64,000 nucleotides of DNA, taken from contig NZ_SRMB01000002.1 of the NCBI RefSeq assembly GCF_004745645.1, positions 1-64,000 on the forward strand. Reading direction: 5' to 3'. Each line of letters starts with the position of its first letter. Positions within the stretch are counted from its first letter, which is position 1. The stretch is from Hymenobacter metallicola. Lineage in GTDB: Bacteria > Bacteroidota > Bacteroidia > Cytophagales > Hymenobacteraceae. The translations under genes were made by a program, and so were the position numbers. Below, piece by piece: positions 30,936-38,938 of this stretch. A model generated the notes under the pieces. That model made no database searches, had not been told where the DNA came from, and saw only the letters and a program-made list of their open reading frames with translations.

Positions 30936-33530
30936 ATGGCTTCGTCTCTGACCCGTTTGTTGTGGCTGGTAGTTCTGCTCGGAACTACGCAGCTGGTATC
31001 GGCACAAACCCCGGCCGCGGCCCGCCTGCCCGCCGGTGACGTCTTCGTCGACCCGCAGGGCGTGCTGCGCTGGCAGCAGAACAAGCGGGAAGTCGCCCTG
31101 TTCGGGGTAAACTACACCGCCCCGTTTGCCCACGCCTACCGGGCCAGCCGCGCCGTGGGAGCCGAGGCCGAAAAAGCCATAACCCAGGATGTGTACCACC
31201 TTGCCCGGCTGGGCGTCGATGCCTTCCGCGTCCACGTCTGGGACGTGGAAATAACCGACACGCTGGGCAACTTGCAGCAGAATGAGCACCTGCGCCTGCT
31301 CGACCATTTAGTGGCTCAGCTCAAGCAGCGGGGCATCAAGATTATCCTTACCCCTATTGCCTACTGGAACAACGGCTACCCGGAGCAGGACTCGGGCACG
31401 GGCTTTTCCAGCGTGTACTCCAAGGTGCAGGCCTATACCAACCCGCGGGCCATCCGGGCCCAGGAGAATTACCTGACCCAGTTCCTGAACCACCGCAACC
31501 CCTACACCCAGCAGCTCAACCGCGAAGACCCCGACATCATTGCCTACGAGGTTTGCAACGAGCCCCGCTACCACCAGCCCGAAGCCGCGGTAACGGCCTT
31601 TGCCAACAAGATGGTAGCGGCCATGCGAGCTACGGGCTACCGCAAACCCATTTTCTACAACATTGCCGAAAACCCGGAAGTAGCGGAAGCTATTTTGGCC
31701 GCCAACGTGGACGGGCTGACGTTTCAGTGGTACCCGTCCGGACTGGTGAGCGGGCATACCCTGCGCGGCAACTTTTTGCCCTACGTAGACCAGTACCCCA
31801 TCCCGTACCGCACCGACCCGCGGTTTCAGCGCCGGGCCAAGATGGTCTACGAGTTTGAGTCGGGCGACATTATCCAGCCGGTCATGTATCCGTTTATGGC
31901 CCGCAGCTTTCGGGAGGCGGGCTTCCAGTGGGCCACCCAGTTTGCCTACGACCCCATGGCCATTGCCTTTGCCAACACCGAGTACCAGACCCACTACCTG
32001 AACCTGGCTTACACCCCGGCCAAAGCCCTGAGCCTGCTCATTGCGGGTAAGGTGTTTCGGCAAGTGGGCCGGGGCCAGACTTTCGGCCGCTACCCGGTCG
32101 ACTCCGTGTTCGACGCCTTTCGGGTGAGCTACCGCCAGGGGCTGAGCGAGATGAACACCGACGAGGAGTTCTACTACACGGCTTCTACTACAACCCAGCC
32201 CCGGCGCGCCAACCGCCTGCGGCACCTCGCGGGCGTGGGCAGCTCACCGGTAGCGCAGTACGAAGGCAGCGGCGCCTATTTCCTCGACCGACTGGCCCCG
32301 GGCATCTGGCGCCTGGAAGTGCTGCCCGACGCGGTGCCCATCCGGGACCCATTCGAAACCGCTTCTCTGCAAAAGCCAGTCACTCAGATTCTGTGGAATG
32401 AGCAGCGGTTGCGCCTTTCCTTGGCCGAGCTGGGCAGCCGCTTTCGCCTACGCGGACTCAATGAGGGCAACAATGCCGCCGCTCAAGCTACGGCTGGCTG
32501 GGTGAGCGTGCGGCCCGGCGTGTATTTGCTGGCCGCCTCGGGTAAGAGCACCGGAGCCTGGACTTCCCAATCTGTATTTGGCAACCTGCGCCTGGGCGAG
32601 TTTGCGGCCCCGGCTCCCACCACGCTAGGCCCGCAGGTGCGGCACACGGCCGTAGCCCAGGCCACGGCCGGGCAGCCACTACTTATTCGGGCCACGCTCA
32701 CGGGCCTGGGAGCGGCCGACAGCGTTTTTCTGCTGGCGCAGCATTACTACGGCCGCACGCTGCGGCTGCCTATGCGGCGCCCGGGCTATGCTACGGTGGA
32801 GGCGACCGTGCCAGCCGAGCTGACGTATGCGGGGCTGCTATGCTACTGGATTGTGCTCAAGAAAGCCACCGGGGCGCAGCTCACGTTTCCCGGCGGTTTT
32901 GCCGGCTCCCCGCGCGACTGGGACTATTTTCCCCGGGACCATTGGGAAGTGCCCCTGGTAGGAGCCAAAACGCCGCTTTACTTGTTCAGCGCCGCTGCCG
33001 ACAAAGAACAAATCGAAGCCCGCGGCCTGCACCGCACTACCTGGACTGAGTATATCACCACCGAAGCTACCGGAGCCCTGGCCCTGCGTTTTGTGCAGAA
33101 CGCTTCCAAAGCGGAAGAACCGAAGCCCGTGGAAACAGGGCCCGCGGCTAGCTTACGCGTCTACTACGCCGACAAGCTGCTGGGGCGCCAGCCGGACGTA
33201 GGGGACTTTCAGGCAGTGGTTGTGAAGGCGCGGGCCAGCCAGCCCGTGGGGGTGCACCTCGTACTAGCTACCAAAGATGCCGCCGCATTTGCCGCCCCGG
33301 TGGCGCTGACGACAGAGTGGCAGGAAGTACGAATTCCGCTGCGGGCTTTTCAGCCCAGCGCCTTGCTGCTGAGCCCCCGGCCCTACCCCGGCTTTTTGCC
33401 GCTGCATTTCCAGGCTCCCGCTGCCGCCTTACGCCTGCCCGATACCGAAGTGCTGCAACTGCTGGTCGAGGCCGTGGCCCCGGGCGCCGCGCCGCTGCAC
33501 GTCGACGTGGAATCCATTTGGCTACACTAG
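30936..33530 (+). CDS. Secreted GH5-like glycoside hydrolase
   Basis: The 864-residue protein starts MASSLTRLLWLVVLLGTTQLVSAQ, a signal peptide; ATG 30936 is the first start after the terminator. A clan A (beta/alpha)8 barrel spans about 30-400: GVDAFRVHVWD, VCNEPRYH with acid/base Glu209, and MVYEFESGD with the likely nucleophile Glu306. This is the GH5/mannanase layout. Residues about 480-864 hold beta-sandwich domains of accessory type. There is no T9SS tail, so it probably stays periplasmic. Substrate (beta-mannan or beta-glucan) cannot be told. It is convergent with the LacI regulator. Confidence 0.8.
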   Translation: MASSLTRLLWLVVLLGTTQLVSAQTPAAARLPAGDVFVDPQGVLRWQQNKREVALFGVNYTAPFAHAYRASRAVGAEAEKAITQDVYHLARLGVDAFRVHVWDVEITDTLGNLQQNEHLRLLDHLVAQLKQRGIKIILTPIAYWNNGYPEQDSGTGFSSVYSKVQAYTNPRAIRAQENYLTQFLNHRNPYTQQLNREDPDIIAYEVCNEPRYHQPEAAVTAFANKMVAAMRATGYRKPIFYNIAENPEVAEAILAANVDGLTFQWYPSGLVSGHTLRGNFLPYVDQYPIPYRTDPRFQRRAKMVYEFESGDIIQPVMYPFMARSFREAGFQWATQFAYDPMAIAFANTEYQTHYLNLAYTPAKALSLLIAGKVFRQVGRGQTFGRYPVDSVFDAFRVSYRQGLSEMNTDEEFYYTASTTTQPRRANRLRHLAGVGSSPVAQYEGSGAYFLDRLAPGIWRLEVLPDAVPIRDPFETASLQKPVTQILWNEQRLRLSLAELGSRFRLRGLNEGNNAAAQATAGWVSVRPGVYLLAASGKSTGAWTSQSVFGNLRLGEFAAPAPTTLGPQVRHTAVAQATAGQPLLIRATLTGLGAADSVFLLAQHYYGRTLRLPMRRPGYATVEATVPAELTYAGLLCYWIVLKKATGAQLTFPGGFAGSPRDWDYFPRDHWEVPLVGAKTPLYLFSAAADKEQIEARGLHRTTWTEYITTEATGALALRFVQNASKAEEPKPVETGPAASLRVYYADKLLGRQPDVGDFQAVVVKARASQPVGVHLVLATKDAAAFAAPVALTTEWQEVRIPLRAFQPSALLLSPRPYPGFLPLHFQAPAAALRLPDTEVLQLLVEAVAPGAAPLHVDVESIWLH

Positions 33531-33545
33531 CCGTTGGGAGCTGGG

Positions 33546-34589
33546 TTATTTCTTACGCAGCCGCACCGATGAATCCCGAATAATGAGCTTGGGCTCCAGC
33601 ACGACGGGCTTGAGCGGGGCCGCCGTAGCGGGGCGGTTTAGCAGCTTGAGCAAGAGGCGCACGGCGGTGCGGCCCATTTGCTCGCTACGCTGGTCGACTG
33701 ACGTTAGAGTAGGCTCGGTAAGCTCGGTGAAGGCCTCGTTGCTAAAGCCCACTAGGGCCAGATCCTCGGGCACGCGCAGCCCCTGCTCTTTGACCACCTG
33801 CATAGCCCCCACAATAGCTAGGTCGTTGGAAGCAAACACCGCGTCGGGGCGCTGCGACAGGCGGAGCAGCTTGCGCATGGCCTGAGTACCGCTTTTCAGG
33901 TTAATATCGGCGTGGTGCGACACGTACTCCGGGCGCAGAGGCAGGCCGTGGGCTTCTAGGGCATCGAGGTAGCCCTGGTAGCGGTTCTTGTTGATATTTA
34001 CATGCAGCGGCCCGCTGAAAATGGCAATGCGGGTGCAGCCTTGCTCAATCAGGTGCGACACGGCCTGGTAGGCGCCCAGATAGTCGTTGAGCACCACGGC
34101 ACTCACGTTGGGACCCTGAAAGCCTTCGATGATCCGGTCGAAAAACACCAGGGGCAGACGCTGGTCCTTTACGGCGTCGAAATGGGTGAAATCCTGGGTG
34201 GTATTGGCCAACGACACCAGCACGCCTTCAACCTGGGCATGCATAAACAGGTCAATGTTTTTCTTCTCCTGCTGCACGTCCTCATCCGACTGGCAAATCA
34301 GCACGTTGTAGCCCGACTTGCTGGCTTCGGTGGCAATGCCGTGCACCACGTGCGGGAAGAAATTGCCGGTAATGTGGGGCACCAGCACACCCAGGGTTTT
34401 GCTGCGGCCCCGGCGCAGGGCGGCCGCCAGTTGGTTGGGCTGGTAGTGCATTTCCTTGGCCAGCTGCCGTACCCGCTCCTTGGTTGTCTCGCTAACGTCG
34501 TTGTGGTCGGCCAGGGCCCGGGATACGGTAGAAGCCGACAGGTTAAGGGCTTTTGCTAAATCAGTAATGGAGGCCCGACGGTTTGCCAT
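33546..34589 (-). CDS. LacI-family transcriptional regulator
   Basis: The 347-residue protein from ATG 34589 (MANRRASITDLAKALNLSASTVSRALADHNDVSE) has the LacI helix-turn-helix with hinge (YQPNQLAAALRRGRS). A periplasmic-binding-like sensor domain follows (LGVLVPHITGNFFPHVVHGI, VFFDRIIEG, PDAVFASNDLAIVGAM, VGFSNEAFTELTEP). The FSNEAFT region is typical of Bacteroidota carbohydrate regulators. It is divergent from the aldolase gene and convergent with the GH5 gene. It probably senses a sugar or sugar phosphate and controls one of these neighbours. Confidence 0.93.
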   Translation of the reverse strand: MANRRASITDLAKALNLSASTVSRALADHNDVSETTKERVRQLAKEMHYQPNQLAAALRRGRSKTLGVLVPHITGNFFPHVVHGIATEASKSGYNVLICQSDEDVQQEKKNIDLFMHAQVEGVLVSLANTTQDFTHFDAVKDQRLPLVFFDRIIEGFQGPNVSAVVLNDYLGAYQAVSHLIEQGCTRIAIFSGPLHVNINKNRYQGYLDALEAHGLPLRPEYVSHHADINLKSGTQAMRKLLRLSQRPDAVFASNDLAIVGAMQVVKEQGLRVPEDLALVGFSNEAFTELTEPTLTSVDQRSEQMGRTAVRLLLKLLNRPATAAPLKPVVLEPKLIIRDSSVRLRKK

Positions 34590-34904
34590 GCACAGAAAAG
34601 TTGGGTGGACAGATGCCGGGGCTGAAGATAGAGCCAATTTCCTATCTAAATCCACGCTTGTTTGAAATCTGCCTTATCTTTAGCCCAGTTCCGGGGCTCA
34701 GCAGCCCCGGAACATTGGGGTGCTTTTTTAGAGGCTTTCTGAGAAGTACCCGCGTAGTTGCCTTACTCTTAGGGCCGACCCCAGCGGTTGACTTTCGGGC
34801 CGGAATGCTGCATTCCTGCCCGGTTTTTCCCCGCTGACGTTAGCCCGCCTTGCCGTAGCTTTCCACTCTCCACTTCTGTTTTGCACCCTAATTTCTCTCC
34901 CTCA
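34590..34904. other. Divergent regulatory region of lacI-type gene and aldolase
   Basis: This 315-base spacer holds one clear structure: TTCCGGGGCT-CAGC-AGCCCCGGAA (34689-34712, perfect ten-base arms), followed twelve bases later by a T-run. It is not a classical terminator, since the T-run is displaced, and its centre lacks the CG of LacI operators. The AT-rich TATCTTTA at about 34675 could be a -7 box for the aldolase. No gene is supported. Confidence 0.5.
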
Positions 34905-35990
34905 ATGGCAGAATCAACGCTTACCGGCTTGCGCGCCGGCGTGCTCCACGGCGACGAAGTTCAGTCCCTGTTTCAAGTAGCCAAGGCTCAGTCTTTCGCC
35001 CTGCCGGCCGTCAACGTAACGGGCAGCAACACGGTGAATGCCGTGCTGGAAACGGCCAAGGCCGTCAACTCGCCGGTTATTATCCAGTTCTCGAACGGGG
35101 GCGCGCAGTTCTTCGCGGGCAAATCGGTGCCCAACGGCGACCAGCGCGCCAGCATTGCCGGCGCTATTTCGGGCGCCCAGCACGTGCACCTGATGGCCGA
35201 GCTCTACGACGTGCCCGTGGTACTGCACACCGACCACGCCGCCAAGAAGCTCCTGCCCTGGATTGATGGCCTGCTCGCCGCCGGCGAAAAGCACTTCGCC
35301 CAGTATGGCCAGCCCCTCTACAGCTCCCACATGCTGGACTTGTCGGAAGAGCCAATTGAGGAAAACATTGAAATCTGCAAGCGCTACCTCGAGCGCATGG
35401 CCAAAATCGGCATGACGCTGGAAATCGAGCTGGGCGTAACCGGCGGCGAGGAAGATGGCGTCGACAACTCCGACGTGGACTCGAGCAAGCTCTACACCCA
35501 GCCCGAGGAAGTGGCCTACGCCTACGAGCAGCTAAGCGAAGTAAGCAACCGCTTCACCATTGCTGCCGCCTTTGGCAACGTGCACGGCGTGTATAAGCCC
35601 GGTAACGTGAAGCTGCAGCCCAAGATTCTGCACAACTCCCAGGAGTTCCTGCGCCAAAAGCATAACATCACCGAAGCCCTGCCCATCGACTTCGTATTCC
35701 ACGGCGGCTCGGGCTCCTCACAGGAGGAAATCCGTGAAGCCATCAGCTACGGAGCCATCAAGATGAACATCGACACCGACCTGCAGTGGGCGTTTTGGGA
35801 AGGCATCAAGGACTACTACGTGCAGAACGAAGCCTTCCTGCAGGGCCAGATCGGCAACCCCAGCGGCGCCGATTCGCCCAACAAGAAGTACTACGACCCG
35901 CGCGTGTGGCTGCGCAAAGGCGAAGACACCTTCGTGGCCCGTCTGAAGCAGGCCTTCGAAGACCTGAACGCCCTGAACCGCCGGCCCTAG
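34905..35990 (+). CDS. fbaA: Class II fructose-bisphosphate aldolase
   Basis: The 361-residue protein starts MAESTLTGLRAGVLHGDE. It shows class IIA aldolase motifs: VPVVLHTDHAAKKLLPWIDG (zinc-binding His), EIELGVTGGEEDGVDN, AAAFGNVHGVYKPG, FVFHGGSGSSQEEI, and GAIKMNIDTDLQWAFW. These bind the metal, the substrate phosphates and dihydroxyacetone phosphate. It catalyses cleavage of fructose 1,6-bisphosphate in glycolysis and gluconeogenesis in the cytoplasm. Length equals that of E. coli FbaA. Followed by a strong terminator; transcribed away from the LacI gene. Confidence 0.96.
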   Translation: MAESTLTGLRAGVLHGDEVQSLFQVAKAQSFALPAVNVTGSNTVNAVLETAKAVNSPVIIQFSNGGAQFFAGKSVPNGDQRASIAGAISGAQHVHLMAELYDVPVVLHTDHAAKKLLPWIDGLLAAGEKHFAQYGQPLYSSHMLDLSEEPIEENIEICKRYLERMAKIGMTLEIELGVTGGEEDGVDNSDVDSSKLYTQPEEVAYAYEQLSEVSNRFTIAAAFGNVHGVYKPGNVKLQPKILHNSQEFLRQKHNITEALPIDFVFHGGSGSSQEEIREAISYGAIKMNIDTDLQWAFWEGIKDYYVQNEAFLQGQIGNPSGADSPNKKYYDPRVWLRKGEDTFVARLKQAFEDLNALNRRP

Positions 35991-36023
35991 ATAACGGCTT
36001 GGCTGCCCGCAGCCCGCTTACCG

Positions 36024-36057
36024 AAAGCCCCTGCAAAACCATGCAGGGGCTTTTTTT
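36024..36057 (+). terminator. Terminator after the aldolase gene
   Basis: AAAGCCCCTGCA, loop, TGCAGGGGCTTTTTTT: eleven-base stem plus T-run, 34 bases after the stop codon. Confidence 0.92.
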
Positions 36058-36287
36058 GTCTTGTAGGCAAACCGCCACTGGCGGCCGATGGTAAAACTAT
36101 TGTAGTTTGCCGGCTTATGGTTGTGGTTGGCAAGCTGCAGATTGATAGATTTGCAAGGTTGTCTGGGGCGTGCGGTAGCGCCGCCAGCGCCACCGCAGTT
36201 GTTTGGTTACTTCTGCACATTCCATCCGCCCTTTTTGCTGACTAACAGCACCCGCCGGGTTTCGCCCGGCCAAACCCACACGCGCCC

Positions 36288-36821
36288 ATGACGAACCGTA
36301 AGCAGCATATTGCCCAGGTAGCATTGCAGCTATTCGGCGACAAGGGCTTCGAGCACACGCCCACGCAATTGATTGCAAAAGAGGCGGGCGTTTCGGAAGC
36401 TCTTATTTTCAAGTACTTCGGTTCCAAGGAACAGCTCCTGGAATTTATCATTAAGAACGGCTATAAGCGGATTATTGAGTCGAACCGGGGGTGGCTGGAA
36501 GAGCGCGACCCGCTGGGCCTGATTCACAGCGTAATCGAGCTGCCCTATAAGCTGGTAAAGGAAGAGCCCCATTTCTGGAAGCTACAATCGCGCCTGACCA
36601 ACAGCGAAGTGGCCCAGAAGCAGCACGAGCGGTTTTTGCAGCCGGTGCCAGCCCTGCTGCACCGCGCCTTCCAGAAGCTGGGCTACGCCGAGGCCGACAA
36701 GGAAGTCAGTCTGCTGCTGCTGCTCATCGACGCCCTGTGGAAAATTCAGGCACAGAAAACCGACGAGCAGATCCAGGAAATGCTGGACTTCATCAAGTCG
36801 AAGTACCAGGAGCAGGCCTAA
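36288..36821 (+). CDS. TetR-family transcriptional regulator
   Basis: The 177-residue protein has an N-terminal TetR helix-turn-helix (MTNRKQHIAQVALQLFGDKGF, IAKEAGVSEALIFKYFGSKEQLLEFI) and a helical ligand domain of about 120 residues (EEPHFWKLQSRLTN, LLLLLIDALWKIQ). Its position alone between the aldolase and the secreted hydrolases does not reveal its target. A stem at 36859-36898 follows its stop. Confidence 0.93.
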   Translation: MTNRKQHIAQVALQLFGDKGFEHTPTQLIAKEAGVSEALIFKYFGSKEQLLEFIIKNGYKRIIESNRGWLEERDPLGLIHSVIELPYKLVKEEPHFWKLQSRLTNSEVAQKQHERFLQPVPALLHRAFQKLGYAEADKEVSLLLLLIDALWKIQAQKTDEQIQEMLDFIKSKYQEQA

Positions 36822-36858
36822 TTCCCGCCCGGTGCGGGCCATGCCCGGAGCCTATTAA

Positions 36859-36898
36859 GCCAACGAGGCTGGTCTGTGCGCGGGCCAGCCTCGTTGGC
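36859..36898. terminator. Stem-loop after the TetR gene
   Basis: GCCAACGAGGCTGG (36859-36872) pairs perfectly with CCAGCCTCGTTGGC (36885-36898). Only a short T-rich stretch follows (GTTTGG), so termination efficiency is uncertain. Confidence 0.6.
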
Positions 36899-37121
36899 GT
36901 TTGGCCGCCTCTGGTCCCCCTCGTAGCAGCGTTCATACCCGGCCGACACGTATTACCGTATTTATACTATTTAAACGCCTCTTTTAAAATTATAGCAATA
37001 AGGCAATCCATTCGACGAAGTTTTTTGCTTGTTTTTTAAACGTAGGCCCTTGTGCCTTAAAAGGCCAGATCTGGCCGTTTTTCTAGGTTAACGCTTGGCA
37101 ACAAGGTGTGTCCTAAGCGTG

Positions 37122-37178
37122 TAGCGGCTTGCTTGGCACAGCTTGCAAGGATTGCTAAACCTATTTAGCGGCTTGCTT
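37122..37178 (+). repeat. Pair of 13-bp direct repeats upstream of the GH16 gene
   Basis: TAGCGGCTTGCTT occurs at 37122-37134 and 37166-37178, 44 bases start to start (about four helical turns). They flank the start of a promoter-like sequence, so they are candidate activator or repressor sites. Confidence 0.55.
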
Positions 37179-37204
37179 TTGACTCCCTAAAAAGGGTATA
37201 TTTG
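37173..37204 (+). promoter_or_regulatory. Candidate promoter of the GH16 gene
   Basis: TTG (37173-37175), 21 bases, TATATTTG (37197-37204), matching the Bacteroidota TTG-N19-21-TAnnTTTG form exactly at the -7 box. It overlaps the second 13-bp direct repeat. The ATG is 177 bases downstream. Confidence 0.5.
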
Positions 37205-37380
37205 GCTACACCACCCCTACTGCTACCGACTTATCCGCCCTGCTGCCTGGCTGTCTTAGCCGCTCGCCCTGTCGTTTAGCCATCCTTATCACGCTTCCTG
37301 AGTTTACCCTTCTTCCTGGCCTTCGCCCAGCGGAGACTTGCGTGTGCGTCCTTTTTTCTTTCCAACCAATCCCACCAATC

Positions 37381-38817
37381 ATGAAAAAAACTCTTACTAC
37401 GCTTTGGCGGGCCGCGGCCTTCCTGGCATTGTGCAACGTTCCGGCCAAAGCCCAAACCTACCAGCAAGTCTGGGCCGATGAATTTAACGGTAGCATCAGC
37501 TCCAACTGGGTGTTCGAAACCGGCGGCGGCGGCTGGGGCAACAACGAGAAGCAGTATTACCAGCGGGCCAACGCTACCGTGAACAGCACGGACCTGATGA
37601 TTACGGCCCGCCGGGAAAACGTGGGAGGCATGCCCTACACCTCATCCCGCATGAAAACCCAGGGGCTGAAGCAGTTTACCTACGGCAAGATTGAGGCCCG
37701 CATGAAACTGCCCCTGGGCCAGGGGTTGTGGCCCGCCTTCTGGATGCTGGGCGCCAACATCGGGCAAGTCGGCTGGCCGGCCTGCGGCGAAATCGACGTA
37801 ATGGAGCACATCAACGCCGAAAATAAGGTGTACGGCACGGTACACTGGGACAGCAACGGCCACGCCGAATACGGCGGCAACATCATCACCTCGCCCGAAA
37901 ATTACCACGTCTACACCGTAGAATGGGAGCCGGCCTATATCCGCTGGTTTGTGGATGGGGTGAAGTACCACGAAATCAACATCAGCGGCGGCACGGGCAG
38001 CACCGAGGAGTTTCAGCGGCCCTTTTTCCTGCTGCTGAACCTGGCCGTAGCCGGCAACTGGCCTGGCCAGACGGTAGACGAAAGCAAGCTGCCGGCCACC
38101 ATGTTCGTGGATTACGTGCGGGTGTACCAGAAAACCAGCACCCCGCCCCCCACTTCCTCTATTACCATTCAGGCGGAAAACTACAGCGCCATGAGCGGCG
38201 TGCAGCTGGAAGGGTGCTCGGATACGGGCGGCGGCCAGGACGTCGGGTGGATTGACACCAACGACTGGATGGCCTACAACAGCATCAACTTCCCGACCTC
38301 GGGCACTTACACGATTGAGTACCGCGTGGCCAGCGGCGCCAGCGGGGGCCGGGTGTCGGCCGATTTGAATGCTGGCTCAATTCAGCTCGGCAGTGTGGCC
38401 ATCCCGGCTACCGGCGGCTGGCAGAACTGGACGACCGTGTCGCAAACGGTGAACGTGAATGCGGGCACCTACAATTTCGGCGTGTTTGCCCAAGCCGGGG
38501 GCTGGAACCTGAACTGGATCCGCATTACGAAGTCGGGAGCGGCGCGCACGGCGGCTCCGGAGGCGGCCGAAGTGACGGCGGCGCCCTCGAAATCCTTGGA
38601 TGTGTACCCGAACCCGGCTACAACTCAACTCAACATTCAGACCGAGCTGGACTTGAGCGGCAGCCAGTACCAGATTGTCGACGGGCGCGGCAAGGTGGTG
38701 GCTTCGGGCACGCCTCGCAACGGCCGCCTGAGCGTGGAAAGCCTGAAAAACGGGCTCTACACCCTGGTTATCGTCACCAAAGACAACCAGAAGCTGACCC
38801 GGCGCTTCAGCAAATAA
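37381..38817 (+). CDS. Secreted GH16 beta-glucanase with CBM6-like domain and T9SS tail
   Basis: The 478-residue protein has a signal peptide (MKKTLTTLWRAAAFLALCNVPAKAQ). The GH16 domain (about 26-258) has the catalytic motif GEIDVMEH (Glu137, Asp139, Glu142), typical of laminarinases and other beta-1,3/1,4-glucanases. A CBM6-like domain follows (about 262-385; IQAENYSAMSGVQLEG, YTIEYRVASG, GGWQNWTTVSQTV, WNLNWIRIT). The type A T9SS sorting domain (about 408-478) ends LTRRFSK. It should be exported across both membranes. It is the first of three consecutive hydrolases sharing the same C-terminal modules. Confidence 0.92.
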   Translation: MKKTLTTLWRAAAFLALCNVPAKAQTYQQVWADEFNGSISSNWVFETGGGGWGNNEKQYYQRANATVNSTDLMITARRENVGGMPYTSSRMKTQGLKQFTYGKIEARMKLPLGQGLWPAFWMLGANIGQVGWPACGEIDVMEHINAENKVYGTVHWDSNGHAEYGGNIITSPENYHVYTVEWEPAYIRWFVDGVKYHEINISGGTGSTEEFQRPFFLLLNLAVAGNWPGQTVDESKLPATMFVDYVRVYQKTSTPPPTSSITIQAENYSAMSGVQLEGCSDTGGGQDVGWIDTNDWMAYNSINFPTSGTYTIEYRVASGASGGRVSADLNAGSIQLGSVAIPATGGWQNWTTVSQTVNVNAGTYNFGVFAQAGGWNLNWIRITKSGAARTAAPEAAEVTAAPSKSLDVYPNPATTQLNIQTELDLSGSQYQIVDGRGKVVASGTPRNGRLSVESLKNGLYTLVIVTKDNQKLTRRFSK

Positions 38818-38938
38818 CCCAGCTCTTTCTTGGCGTAGCAGGCGGCCCGCAGAGGCGGCCTGCTACCCTATTGCCGTTCGATTCCGGCTTTTTAGTCTTC
38901 CATCCTTTCCACAATCCCCCTTTCTTTCTCCAACCACT

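Larger units (their letters stand above)
36822..37380. other. Long regulatory gap before the GH16 gene
   Basis: This 559-base spacer has no credible gene. It contains a 14-base-arm stem (GCCAACGAGGCTGG / CCAGCCTCGTTGGC, 36859-36898), probably ending the TetR transcript. It also holds an AT-rich stretch (36950-37040), two direct repeats TAGCGGCTTGCTT, and a promoter-like element at 37173-37204. The downstream transcript would have a leader of about 170 bases. Confidence 0.55.

Noticed and set aside
34689..34712. Perfect ten-base inverted repeat upstream of the aldolase as LacI operator
   Set aside because: It has a four-base CAGC centre rather than the central CG of LacI-family operators, and looks like an RNA hairpin. 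Left as a structure without assigned role.
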